From the NCBI GenBank assembly GCA_041397645.1, contig JAWKWE010000004.1, positions 2,046,001 through 2,110,000 of the forward strand: a DNA stretch of 64,000 nucleotides, in the 5' to 3' direction. Made by a program: the position numbers and the translations under genes. Source of the DNA: Hyphomicrobiaceae bacterium (GTDB lineage Bacteria; Pseudomonadota; Alphaproteobacteria; Rhizobiales; Hyphomicrobiaceae). Position 1 is the stretch's first letter. Each line of letters starts with the position of its first letter. The notes beneath the pieces were generated by a model. The model ran no database searches. It was not told where the DNA came from and was given only the letters and a program-made list of their open reading frames with translations. Below are positions 44,465 through 52,832 of the stretch, piece after piece.

Positions 44465-45313
44465 ATGGATGTCAGCCTCGCACGAACGTTTCTGATGGTC
44501 GCGGAAACCGGCAGTTTCATAGACGCCGCGCGCAAGATGAACGTCACCCAATCGACAGTTTCAGCCCGAATTAAAGGGCTTGAAGACATGCTCGGTCGCC
44601 CGCTGTTCGAACGCTCGAAGGCAGGCGCGGAGCTAACCGGGGCGGGTGAACTCTTTCAAAAGCACGCGCTCGCCATGGTCCGCGTGTGGCAGCAGGCGCA
44701 GCTCCAAGTGTCACTTGCCGACACACATCGTGATCATTTGTCCATGGGCGCTCCGCTCAGTTTGTGGAGTTCTTTCCTGTTGAAGTGGGCGTCGGGGTTG
44801 CGGCTTACGATGCCGGATGTCGCCATTTCCGCCACCGCGGGGGCTTCCTCGGTGCTGACTCAGCGCCTGATCGAAGGCACGCTCGACGTCGCCGTGCTCT
44901 ACCGACCCTCGGTTCCGCCTGGGCTTACCATCGAACACCTGTTCGATGAGGAATTCGTCCTGGTAACGAGCGCCAAGCAGGGTGGCCGCCGCCAACCGGC
45001 CGACTATGTGCTGATCGATTGGTGCGCCGAGTTCATGCAAGACCATGCCGGCGCATTCCCTGAACACGCCAATCCGGCGGTGACTTTGGATCTGGGGCCT
45101 ATGAGCCTCGACTATATTCTGGCCAACGAATGCCAAGCCTATTTCCCAGCCCGTATGGTGCGTCCGTTGGTGTCCCGCGGCCGTCTCAGACAGCCCAAGC
45201 GTGGGCGCAAGTTCGTTTACCCCGTCTGCATGGTCTACCCGGAAACCCGCAACGAAGAAGCTTATGAGACCATCCTCGACGGCATCCGCGCAGAAGCTGC
45301 ACGGTACGGTTAA
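44465..45313 (+). CDS. LysR-family transcriptional regulator
   Basis: A 282-residue regulator. The N-terminal winged HTH is ARTFLMVAETGSFIDAARKM then NVTQSTVSARIKGLEDMLGR. The effector-binding domain (about 95-282) has the LSMGAPLSLWSSFLLKWASG and LIEGTLDVAVLYRPSVPPGL strands. It is divergent from the mini-protein gene and converges on pccA, separated by a shared terminator. The target genes and inducer are unknown. Confidence 0.9.
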   Translation: MDVSLARTFLMVAETGSFIDAARKMNVTQSTVSARIKGLEDMLGRPLFERSKAGAELTGAGELFQKHALAMVRVWQQAQLQVSLADTHRDHLSMGAPLSLWSSFLLKWASGLRLTMPDVAISATAGASSVLTQRLIEGTLDVAVLYRPSVPPGLTIEHLFDEEFVLVTSAKQGGRRQPADYVLIDWCAEFMQDHAGAFPEHANPAVTLDLGPMSLDYILANECQAYFPARMVRPLVSRGRLRQPKRGRKFVYPVCMVYPETRNEEAYETILDGIRAEAARYG

Positions 45314-45343
45314 AGGCGATGACCAACCTTGAAGGTCAAAAGA

Positions 45344-45371
45344 AAACAGGCGCCAGTGACGGCGCCTGTTT
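45344..45371. terminator. bidirectional terminator between lysR-type gene and pccA
   Basis: AAACAGGCGCC (45344-45354) and GGCGCCTGTTT (45361-45371) form a perfect 11-bp stem around AGTGAC, with A/T-rich edges on both sides. Confidence 0.88.
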
Positions 45372-45403
45372 GTGTAAGTCTGGTCTCGTTCGCGTAGCGG
45401 CTA

Positions 45404-47422
45404 TCAGGCAAACTCGATGATGACGGCATCCACCGCGAGGCTGTCGCCGGGCTTGGCCGCGATTTTCTTGACCTTGCCGTCGCGCTCTGCGCGCAGGACG
45501 TTTTCCATCTTCATCGCCTCTACCACCGCAAGCGTATCGCCTGCCTTGACCTCGGCACCCTCCTCTACGCTGATCGACTTGACTAGGCCTGGCATCGGGC
45601 AAAGCAGGAACTTCGACATGTCGGCTGCTGCCTTTATCGGCATCAGGGCCGCAAGCTCGGCCTCCCGCTCCGTATAAACGTAGACCGGGGCCTGGATGCC
45701 GCGATAAGCGAGGCTGACACCGTTGGCGATCGGACGTACCAACAGTGAAGCCTCCTTGCCGCCGACCGTTCCGGTCCATACCGGCTCGCCCGGCCACCAG
45801 TTTGAGATCGCTTCCATTGTCGCGGTCACCTTACCGTTGGCATCGAGGAAGGAGATGGCGTAAGGGCCTGGTACCTCGCCCGACACGTCGAGCGTCACGG
45901 TGGTCGCACCAACGCGCACTACACGACGCTTGGCGAAGGTCACTGATTTTCCGGTCATCTGATGGGTGATGGCGCGGCGGCGCTCGTTACCCAGATGGTC
46001 GATGACAGCAGCCACGGCGGCGATGATGTTCAGATCTTCCCCCGCAGGCTCGATCGGATTGAAGCCCTCAGGAAACTCCTCCTTGATGAAGCCGGTCGAT
46101 AGCTTGCCCGAGCGCCAGCGCGGATGCTGCATCACTGCCGACAGGAAGGGAATGTTGTGCTGGATACCATCGATATAAAATGCATCGAGCGCATCGGCCT
46201 GAGCATCAATGGCGGCCTCGCGGGTCGGCGCATGGGTTACGAGCTTGGCGATCATAGGATCGTAGTACATCGAGATTTCGCCACCCTCGAACACGCCGGT
46301 GTCGTTACGTACGGTGATGCCGCCTTCGGTCTTCTCCGCCGGAGGCCGATATTTCACCAAACGCCCGATAGACGGCAGGAAGTTGCGATAGGGATCCTCG
46401 GCATAGACGCGGCTTTCGACCGACCAACCCTTCAGCTTGATGTCCGCCTGCTTGAAGGGCAGTTTTTCACCTGCCGCGACGCGGATCATCTGCTCGACCA
46501 GATCGATGCCGGTGATCAGCTCGGTGACCGGATGCTCGACCTGCAGGCGCGTGTTCATTTCAAGGAAGTAGAAGGAGCGATCCTGTCCGGCGACGAATTC
46601 GACGGTGCCGGCCGAATCATAACCCACTGCTTTTGACAGGGCGACAGCCTGCTCGCCCATGGCCTTGCGGGTTTTCTCGTCGAGCAAGGGCGAAGGTGCC
46701 TCTTCGAGGACCTTCTGGTTGCGGCGCTGGATAGAGCACTCACGCTCGCCGAGATAGACAACGTTGCCGTGCTTGTCGCCCAGCACCTGAATTTCTATGT
46801 GGCGCGGGTTCTCGATAAACTTCTCGACGAAGCAACGGTCATCGCCGAACGAGGATTTCGCTTCCGAACGCGCAAGCTGGAAGCCTTCTTCTGCTTCCTT
46901 GGCGTTGTAGGCGATACGCATACCCTTTCCGCCACCGCCCGCCGACGCCTTGATCATGACGGGATACCCGATCTCCTCGGAGATCTTGACCGCCTGCTTG
47001 GCATCTTCGATTTCGCCCATATAGCCGGGCACGGTAGAAACTTTGGCAGCCGCGGCGGCCTTCTTCGACTCGATCTTGTCGCCCATCGCGGCAATCGCCT
47101 TGGCGTTGGGTCCGATGAAGACCAATCCGTTCTTTTCGAGCTCGGTGGGGAATGCCTCGCGTTCAGACAGAAAGCCGTAACCCGGATGGACCGCCTCGGC
47201 GCCTGTGGCCTTGCAGGCGGCGATGATCTTATCCATCAGGAGGTAGGACTGCGCTGCTTGAGGAGGCCCCAAATGCACCGCCTCGTCGGCCATCTCCACA
47301 TGCAGCGCATCGCGGTCAGCGTCCGAATAGACCGCTACCGTCTTGATGCCCATTTTGCGCGCAGTCTTGATGACGCGGCAGGCGATCTCGCCACGGTTCG
47401 CGATCAGAATTTTCTTGAACAT
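45404..47422 (-). CDS. pccA: propionyl-CoA carboxylase, biotin-carrier/biotin carboxylase (alpha) subunit
   Basis: A 672-residue alpha subunit. Biotin carboxylase spans about 1-450: FKKILIANRGEIACRVIKTA, the glycine-rich loop MIKASAGGGGKGMRIAYNAK and the RLQVEHPVTELITGIDLVEQ block. A BT-type linking domain follows. The C-terminal biotinyl domain has VVEAMKMENVLRAERDG with the biotinylated Lys K638. It works with the beta subunit at 52833 to make methylmalonyl-CoA from propionyl-CoA. The two genes are on one strand but 5.4 kb apart. Confidence 0.95.
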   Translation of the reverse strand: MFKKILIANRGEIACRVIKTARKMGIKTVAVYSDADRDALHVEMADEAVHLGPPQAAQSYLLMDKIIAACKATGAEAVHPGYGFLSEREAFPTELEKNGLVFIGPNAKAIAAMGDKIESKKAAAAAKVSTVPGYMGEIEDAKQAVKISEEIGYPVMIKASAGGGGKGMRIAYNAKEAEEGFQLARSEAKSSFGDDRCFVEKFIENPRHIEIQVLGDKHGNVVYLGERECSIQRRNQKVLEEAPSPLLDEKTRKAMGEQAVALSKAVGYDSAGTVEFVAGQDRSFYFLEMNTRLQVEHPVTELITGIDLVEQMIRVAAGEKLPFKQADIKLKGWSVESRVYAEDPYRNFLPSIGRLVKYRPPAEKTEGGITVRNDTGVFEGGEISMYYDPMIAKLVTHAPTREAAIDAQADALDAFYIDGIQHNIPFLSAVMQHPRWRSGKLSTGFIKEEFPEGFNPIEPAGEDLNIIAAVAAVIDHLGNERRRAITHQMTGKSVTFAKRRVVRVGATTVTLDVSGEVPGPYAISFLDANGKVTATMEAISNWWPGEPVWTGTVGGKEASLLVRPIANGVSLAYRGIQAPVYVYTEREAELAALMPIKAAADMSKFLLCPMPGLVKSISVEEGAEVKAGDTLAVVEAMKMENVLRAERDGKVKKIAAKPGDSLAVDAVIIEFA

Positions 47423-47677
47423 CTTGCGCCCTTATCCCCGGACGAGAAACGTTGGTTAACGCCCTCGTGGCTCATGTCGATTTGATTGTCCATCGGACCT
47501 TCTAGTCATTGGCGGGCCGCTCGTAAACCGCCAGCTGGGGCCCCGCGCACCATCCTCCCCGCGCTTTGCGGCCGCACTCAATCGAACGGGCAGCCATCAT
47601 AGTCAAAGAAACGCCCCAGGATCCGATCCCGGGGCGAAGAGGTCAGTCACTGGCAAGAGAGAGACTGCGCGTCGCGC

Positions 47678-48685
47678 TTATGCGGCATCACCAATCCGGT
47701 CGACCGCCTCGCTCAATACCGGGTGGATCGACGGGCTTTCGCTCCGCAAGTATGCAACAAGCGCCGTTTCCGAGGGAGACAGTCGCCCATCCCGTCCCAG
47801 ACGGCTTACGAGCCATGTTGCTTCCGCCTCGGTGATTGCCTCGTTGGTAATGATTTCGATGCGCTGATGCTCAAGGCGCGCAAGAGCCCGCTCCTCGGCG
47901 GTCTGATCGTGATAGGCATCGCGCACCGCCGAAAGGTTGGAGCGGACCATCGAAAGCAGGAAGGCGAACACGGAGGTCCGTTGCTCGACTGCATCCAGGC
48001 TGGCTTCCTGACGCAGAGCCTCTTCACGTGAGGGAACTGCATAACCCGACGTCGCCATGATCACGTTGGCAACCGCCTTGACGAACAGATCGGTCCAGGC
48101 CGCGTTCGCCGGTCCATGCGCTACGGCCTCATCGATGTCGAACAGTACGTCGGCTTCATCGCGCGTGACCGCGACATGGCCGCCACCACCGAAGGCATAA
48201 AGAATACGACGCAGCATCTCGACCTCGCTCAGTGAGATCGTACCAGCTAACGTGGAGCTGTCGGCCCGCAATGGCCCGCTGCCCGTGATGACCGCATGCT
48301 TAATTTGATCCAAGGCGAACTTCGCAAGGCTGACCGGCGCCCAACGGGCTTTGTCGATGACCTCGACCACAAGCTCCAGCTCAGCTCTGCTGCGCACTAG
48401 GCCGTCGTGGTTTACGCGGTCGAGGAGCCAATGGGCGTTTTCGCTTGTGACATAGCCCTGTGGATCGGCCTGATCGACGACGTAGTCGGTGATTGCTTCG
48501 ATAAAGAAGCTCGTCCAATCGGTGCTCTCGGATTTGCACTTGGAGAGCTTGAAGAGCGTGTCGGCTTCCTCGGCGGACACAATGCCGTCCTCGTAAAACA
48601 CGCGACGAAACTTAACGAGATCCGAATTGCTGATGGTGCCGCGCGCCAGGATGTCTTCAACAGGAAGCGACTTCAGACCACTCAT
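47678..48685 (-). CDS. protein with internal helical repeats, unknown function
   Basis: A 335-residue cytoplasmic protein from ATG 48685 (GAGGATTTTCTG upstream). Several weak repeats of about 90 residues share the pattern of acidic calcium- or EF-hand-like turns: FRRVFYEDGIVSAEEADTLF, WLLDRVNHDGLVRSRAELEL, and ITEAEATWLVSRLGRDGRLS with TSGYAVPSREEAL between. Each repeat has an Asp-Gly turn (EDG, HDG, RDG) followed by a Glu-rich helix. No family named with confidence; a TerB-like or metal-binding fold is possible. Confidence 0.7.
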   Translation of the reverse strand: MSGLKSLPVEDILARGTISNSDLVKFRRVFYEDGIVSAEEADTLFKLSKCKSESTDWTSFFIEAITDYVVDQADPQGYVTSENAHWLLDRVNHDGLVRSRAELELVVEVIDKARWAPVSLAKFALDQIKHAVITGSGPLRADSSTLAGTISLSEVEMLRRILYAFGGGGHVAVTRDEADVLFDIDEAVAHGPANAAWTDLFVKAVANVIMATSGYAVPSREEALRQEASLDAVEQRTSVFAFLLSMVRSNLSAVRDAYHDQTAEERALARLEHQRIEIITNEAITEAEATWLVSRLGRDGRLSPSETALVAYLRSESPSIHPVLSEAVDRIGDAA

Positions 48686-48885
48686 CAGAAAATCCTCGCA
48701 AAACGGCAAAATTCGTGATCCGGAGGATAGGCAGCGGGACTTAAGCAGACCTTAACAAGCATCCCAAAGCGATGTTCAGGGCTCCTTTGGTGTTGCCATG
48801 CGGTCACGCCAATTCATCGACTAACACATAGTGATAGAGGCATGACCAAAACCAGCGATGCGCCGTCGTCTTGAGGACAGGTTCC

Positions 48886-48988
48886 AAAAAACAAAAGAAG
48901 AGCTGTCCGGGGGGAGGAGCAGCTCTTCAAGTTGGCGCACGCCGGGGGTCCTAGACGTGCGCGGGAGGAGGCAAAGAAAACAAACTTG
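48886..48988 (-). ncRNA. candidate cuckoo/CcsR-type RNA: two hairpins with anti-SD loops
   Basis: Minus-strand RNA beginning 12 nt after the stop codon of the upstream 109-aa gene. Hairpin 1: arms AAGTTT-like 48983-48988 / 48928-48933 (CAAGTT/AACTTG), enclosing CCTCCTCCC (48963-48971 complement) and an inner 7-bp stem 48956-48962 / 48935-48941. Hairpin 2: 9-bp stem at 48920-48928 / 48897-48905 with loop CTCCTCCCCCCGGA. A T-rich tail follows (48886-48897). This is the two-hairpin layout of alphaproteobacterial cuckoo RNAs, whose loops carry CCUCCUCCC. The RNA may be processed from the 3' end of the mRNA. Not tested. Confidence 0.6.
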
Positions 48989-49000
48989 CCGTCGGCCCGA

Positions 49001-49330
49001 TCAGCGACCGAAGCGCGGCATCCACCAGACCCGCTGCCATCCGTTGTGAGCCTTGACGGCGATGTTGCGGCTGGCGTCGTCTTGCATATGCTGCAGGGTT
49101 CGCCGTTCGCTGCGGCTGAGGTGTCCGTCAGCCCGCATATTTGCTTCCGTGCGCATAATGTCGGCCTGCTGGCGGCGCAGCTTCACACCCTCGCGCCAAG
49201 TAATCTCGCCACTCTCACGACCGCTCTCGATTCTGTTCTGCTGCGCGCGCAAACGGGCATCTGGCGAATAGGCAAATGCGGCGGTGGAGGTGGCTGCAAG
49301 AAGGGTGGCGGTCAATATGATGGACTTCAT
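49001..49330 (-). CDS. small exported protein upstream of the cuckoo-type RNA
   Basis: A 109-residue protein with signal peptide MKSIILTATLLAATSTAAFA. The mature part is very basic and helical: RLRAQQNRIESGRESGEITW, GVKLRRQQADIMRTEANMRA, GHLSRSERRTLQHMQDDASR. It ends RVWWMPRFGR. In related bacteria small genes precede cuckoo RNAs (for example DUF1127 proteins before CcsR), but this protein is not of that family. It may be a periplasmic stress-related protein; function unknown. Confidence 0.75.
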   Translation of the reverse strand: MKSIILTATLLAATSTAAFAYSPDARLRAQQNRIESGRESGEITWREGVKLRRQQADIMRTEANMRADGHLSRSERRTLQHMQDDASRNIAVKAHNGWQRVWWMPRFGR

Positions 49331-49470
49331 GTCTTCCTCTTTGGACGATTGAAAAAATGGCGGGCTCTAAGGCCCGTACGCCGATCAACAAGTTCGATGA
49401 GGAGGAGACTAGAATTCCCGCTTTGAATTGCCACTGAATGGGCAGCTCATCTGGCGTTCATATTGTCAGA

Positions 49471-49485
49471 GCGGCTTCGAGCCGC
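49471..49485 (-). terminator. weak hairpin after the outer-membrane pseudogene
   Basis: GCGGCT (49471-49476) pairs with AGCCGC (49480-49485) around TCG. On the minus strand it is followed by TCTGACAAT, without a T-run, so termination would be weak. Confidence 0.35.
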
Positions 49486-49495
49486 CCTGGAAGCC

Positions 49496-50212
49496 CTAGA
49501 AATCAAGGCCAAGATTGACCTTCAAAGCCGCATCTGGCGTGGCTTGTGTCAGCCCGAAGAGGACGCCGACTTCGGCATGCAAGCCGCCTTCGTGACCTCC
49601 GTGCTCGTCGCCGTGATGCTCGCCCTCGTGCATCTCGTGATGCGATGGATTGCCGTGGACGTGACCCAGGTAAAGCACTGGTCCGATACGATGTATCTGC
49701 TCACTGGCACCAGGAGCGTTGCCGATATCAGCGATTTCGCCATAGCCCTCCACGCCGACGGAGAAATTTTCCTCGATCTCGTAGGTCGCTCTCCAGCCAT
49801 AGCTCAAAGTAATGCCGTCCTCACGATTGCGCCCAAAGGTCTTCTCGAAGAAGGGATTGAGCGTGAGCGTCATCAGGCCCGAAGAAAGCGACACGACGGG
49901 ACCGAACTCAACCGCGTTCGTCTCTTCCGAATTGGTGCCGAAACCTATCGCGGTCTACCAACCCCAATCGAGCGGACCGCGACTGGCCTCGGGCAATCTG
50001 AACACGTTCTCGAAAGCGACCGAGGAAAGATCATAGCTCTCGCCTTCTATCTTTTCGGCCGATAGCGCGACTTTCGCCATCCAGAACGACGTGATCCCGC
50101 CATGAATTGCGAACTCGTGAGCGCGCTTGAGCGCGTCATGAGCGTGACCGTCCGTCCCGTTCTCGTCCTCATGGTCGATCTCACAAGCAGGCCACTGCCG
50201 TTGTCTGAGCAT
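49496..50212 (-). pseudogene. outer-membrane beta-barrel protein, interrupted by in-frame TAG
   Basis: One continuous minus-strand frame from 50212 to 49496, broken only by TAG at 49957-49955. Before it: HEFAIHGGITSFWMAKVALS, LPEASRGPLDWGW. After it, still in frame: TAIGFGTNSEETNAVEFGPV, FFEKTFGRNREDGITLSYGW and ending LNLGLDF-type residues. The position reads WGW[stop]TAIGFG, where a Tyr (TAC/TAT) would fit, so one substitution suffices. No signal peptide can be seen in any frame upstream of 50212 and a TGA lies just before it, so the N-terminus is also damaged. A His-rich insert, HHEMHEGEHHGDEHGGHEGG, suggests metal binding in the intact ancestor. Confidence 0.7.
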
Positions 50213-50394
50213 GTGTTGCCTTCAAGCTTCAGATCTCACCGAGCACCGGTCACGCACTCAACGGCACACTCTAAGTGTTCTCGTAACGACGGCCGGGCCG
50301 TCAGCTTCACGGCATCCAAAGCCCCGAGCCGATGGATCGACGACGCAATTTGACGTAACGGAAAACCACAGGACAGATCTTACAGAGAGTCGGG

Positions 50395-51678
50395 ATGAAC
50401 ACCTCCACCACCCTCGCACAGGCCTCGCGTAAAGTGCGCCGACGCCTGCTGCCGTTTCTCATCGTCTGCTACTTCGTCTCGTATCTCGACCGGGTGAACA
50501 TCGGCTTTGCCGCCCTGACCATGAACGCCGACCTCGGCATCGGCCCGGAAGCCTTCGGCTTCGTCGCTGGCATCTTCTTCATCGGCTATTGCCTGTTTGA
50601 GGTGCCGAGCAACATTGCGTTGGCCCACTTCGGCGCACGCATATGGATCGCACGCATCATGATCTCCTGGGGTTTGGTCTCGATGGCCATGGCCCTGGTC
50701 AGCGGGCCGGTCAGCCTTGCGGTGACGCGTTTTCTTCTCGGCGTGGCGGAGGCCGGATTTTTCCCGGGCATCATCTATTATCTGACCCGCTGGGTGCCAG
50801 CGGCGGAACGGGCCTCAACGGTCTCCGCTTTCATGGCAGCGGTCCCTGTATCGGCTTTGATCGGCGCTCCACTCTCCGGGCTGATCCTCGATGCGTTCGC
50901 GGGTGTCGGCGGCCTCGCTGGTTGGCAATGGCTGTTTATCTTGGAAGCAGCGCCAGCCATCTTGCTCGGCTTGGCAGCTCTTTCTGTCCTCAAGGATGAA
51001 CCGAAGGATGCCCCCTGGCTGACGCGCGCGGAAGCCGACGTTCTCACTAAGAAGATCGCAGAAGAAGACGGTGCGCGCCAAAAGGCAGGCAACATCACGC
51101 TGACTCAGGCGCTGACCGAGCCGCGCGTATTGGCCCTGAGCCTCGTCTATTTCGGCATCGTCGCCGGTCTCTACAGCTTGACGTTCTGGACACCGCAAAT
51201 CGTGAAAGCATTCGGATTGAGCAACAGCGCAACCGGTCTCATCGCCGCTATCCCATTTTTGGGCGGCGCGCTCGTCATGTATCCGTGGGGACGGCATTCG
51301 GACCGGCAAGCGGAGCGGATTTGGCATGTCGCGATACCCTGCTTTGTGGGTGCGGTCGGACTTATCGCGGGCACCTTCGCGACCGAGCCGGTCTGGGCGA
51401 TGGCGGCACTCGTCGTCGCTGCGCTCGGCATCTTTGCAGCTCTGCCCACATTCTGGGCCCTGCCGACGGCTCTGCTGTCAGGCACGGCAGCGGCGGCGGG
51501 CATCGCGCTCATCAACTCGATCGGCAACATCGGTGGATTTGCCGGTCCCTATGCCGTTGGTTGGTTGAAAGCCGCCGGCCTCGACACGGCAACCGCGGTG
51601 GCTGCCATCTCTGCCCTGATGTTCTTATCGGGCGCCATGGCATTGATTGCCGGACGCCAAACGGCACGGGCGCGTTAA
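50395..51678 (+). CDS. MFS transporter, anion:cation symporter (ACS)-like
   Basis: A 427-residue, 12-helix permease. The N-terminal helix and loop, VCYFVSYLDRVNIGFAALTM, and the EVPSNIALAHFGARIWIARI motif identify the ACS group, which carries organic anions such as phthalate, nicotinate, tartrate or hydroxyphenylacetate. Signature motifs are FLLGVAEAGFFPGIIYYLTR and the ERASTVSAFMAAVPVSALIG loop. No catabolic genes are adjacent, so the substrate is open. It is divergent from the outer-membrane pseudogene. Confidence 0.9.
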   Translation: MNTSTTLAQASRKVRRRLLPFLIVCYFVSYLDRVNIGFAALTMNADLGIGPEAFGFVAGIFFIGYCLFEVPSNIALAHFGARIWIARIMISWGLVSMAMALVSGPVSLAVTRFLLGVAEAGFFPGIIYYLTRWVPAAERASTVSAFMAAVPVSALIGAPLSGLILDAFAGVGGLAGWQWLFILEAAPAILLGLAALSVLKDEPKDAPWLTRAEADVLTKKIAEEDGARQKAGNITLTQALTEPRVLALSLVYFGIVAGLYSLTFWTPQIVKAFGLSNSATGLIAAIPFLGGALVMYPWGRHSDRQAERIWHVAIPCFVGAVGLIAGTFATEPVWAMAALVVAALGIFAALPTFWALPTALLSGTAAAAGIALINSIGNIGGFAGPYAVGWLKAAGLDTATAVAAISALMFLSGAMALIAGRQTARAR

Positions 51679-51772
51679 GCATGATGGTAAGACATCTGAG
51701 CGTGTAAATACTTTCTTAAGCGGGGCCAAGCGACGCTGTCATCGGATAGCGCGTTGTATTGGAGTTTCCGCC

Positions 51773-52681
51773 GTGTCGAAGAACTTGATCGGGCTGTCAA
51801 TCGCCAGCCTCATTTGCAGTATCTTGGTGTCCACGCAGCCGGTGGACGCGCAGGACCCCGCCCCAAATCTCGCTGTTGAAGCGAAACAAGATGTCCGTCG
51901 CGCACTCGCAGCGGAGATATCCAAGCTGATGGATTATCCCGCCGCAGTCTCTGCCTGGAAAAGCAGCCTAGGCGCGGCTCAAAACTTCTCTGGGTGTGGC
52001 TGTGCTGCTCCCAAGCACATGCAGGAGAAGTTCAACGCCGCCTGGAAAAATGCGGTGGCCGATGGCTTCGATGTGGACGAGGTCGTTGCTGTCCTTGAGG
52101 ACACGACAGCCCAGACAATGACACTGGACGAGTTGAAACAGGCCATCAACTTTCGCAAGTCCCCGCTAGGGCAGAAAGTCCTTTTGGCCGAGCAAACTAG
52201 CCGAAAAGCATCTGCAGAAGCCGACCCGGCTAACACTCGGGCGCGGATGACATCCGCCCAAAAGGAACTCGACGCGAAGCCGCTCAGAAAGGCGCAACTG
52301 AAAAAGCTTCTGGAACTATCGGGCGGAATGCGCGGCACATCCGACGTCCTGATCAATATTTCCATCGGCACGGCGCTTGGCGCGAGCACCATCGCACAGC
52401 CAAATCAACCTCGCATATCCGACGACGAAATCGTCTCCATGGTGGAAGCCACGCGACCGATGGTCGAGAAGAGCGTGGCGGCGACATTGCTGCCGCATTA
52501 CGCCAATTTGTACGCTTCGCTCAGCGACGCTGAGCTGAAGGCGCTCAACAAGCAGATGAGTAGGCCGGAAGCACGCAAATTCACGTCCATGACTCTGGCA
52601 GCGTTCAACCACGCCATGCGCGCTCAAGCCCTCAAAATGGGTAAGCATTTCGCAGGGGAACTGCAGGCTGAAAAGATCTGA
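51773..52681 (+). CDS. exported DUF2059-like protein
   Basis: A 302-residue protein from GTG 51773, with GGAG nine bases before. A signal peptide (LIGLSIASLICSILVS ending VDAQ) is followed by a helical mature domain. Two cysteines form a CGC motif (FSGCGCAAP). Residues about 225-300 resemble DUF2059: ISDDEIVSMVEATRPMVEKS, LYASLSDAELKALNKQMSRP and FTSMTLAAFNHAM. The frame runs upstream to 51647, inside the MFS gene, and is not coding there. Function unknown. Confidence 0.72.
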   Translation: MSKNLIGLSIASLICSILVSTQPVDAQDPAPNLAVEAKQDVRRALAAEISKLMDYPAAVSAWKSSLGAAQNFSGCGCAAPKHMQEKFNAAWKNAVADGFDVDEVVAVLEDTTAQTMTLDELKQAINFRKSPLGQKVLLAEQTSRKASAEADPANTRARMTSAQKELDAKPLRKAQLKKLLELSGGMRGTSDVLINISIGTALGASTIAQPNQPRISDDEIVSMVEATRPMVEKSVAATLLPHYANLYASLSDAELKALNKQMSRPEARKFTSMTLAAFNHAMRAQALKMGKHFAGELQAEKI

Positions 52682-52723
52682 CGTCGCTAAAACGCACACA
52701 AGATCCCAATATTCTCACAACAC

Positions 52724-52749
52724 AAAGCCCGCCGTCACTGGCGGGCTTT
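52724..52749. terminator. bidirectional terminator before pccB
   Basis: AAAGCCCGCC (52724-52733) and GGCGGGCTTT (52740-52749) form a perfect 10-bp stem with loop GTCACT, between convergent genes. Confidence 0.88.
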
Positions 52750-52832
52750 GCTGTTTAGAGATCGGCCGACAACAGGTGGTAAGGGCCCGCCTTCGGCTCA
52801 TAAACAAGACGCCCGACGGACCGCAACAACCC

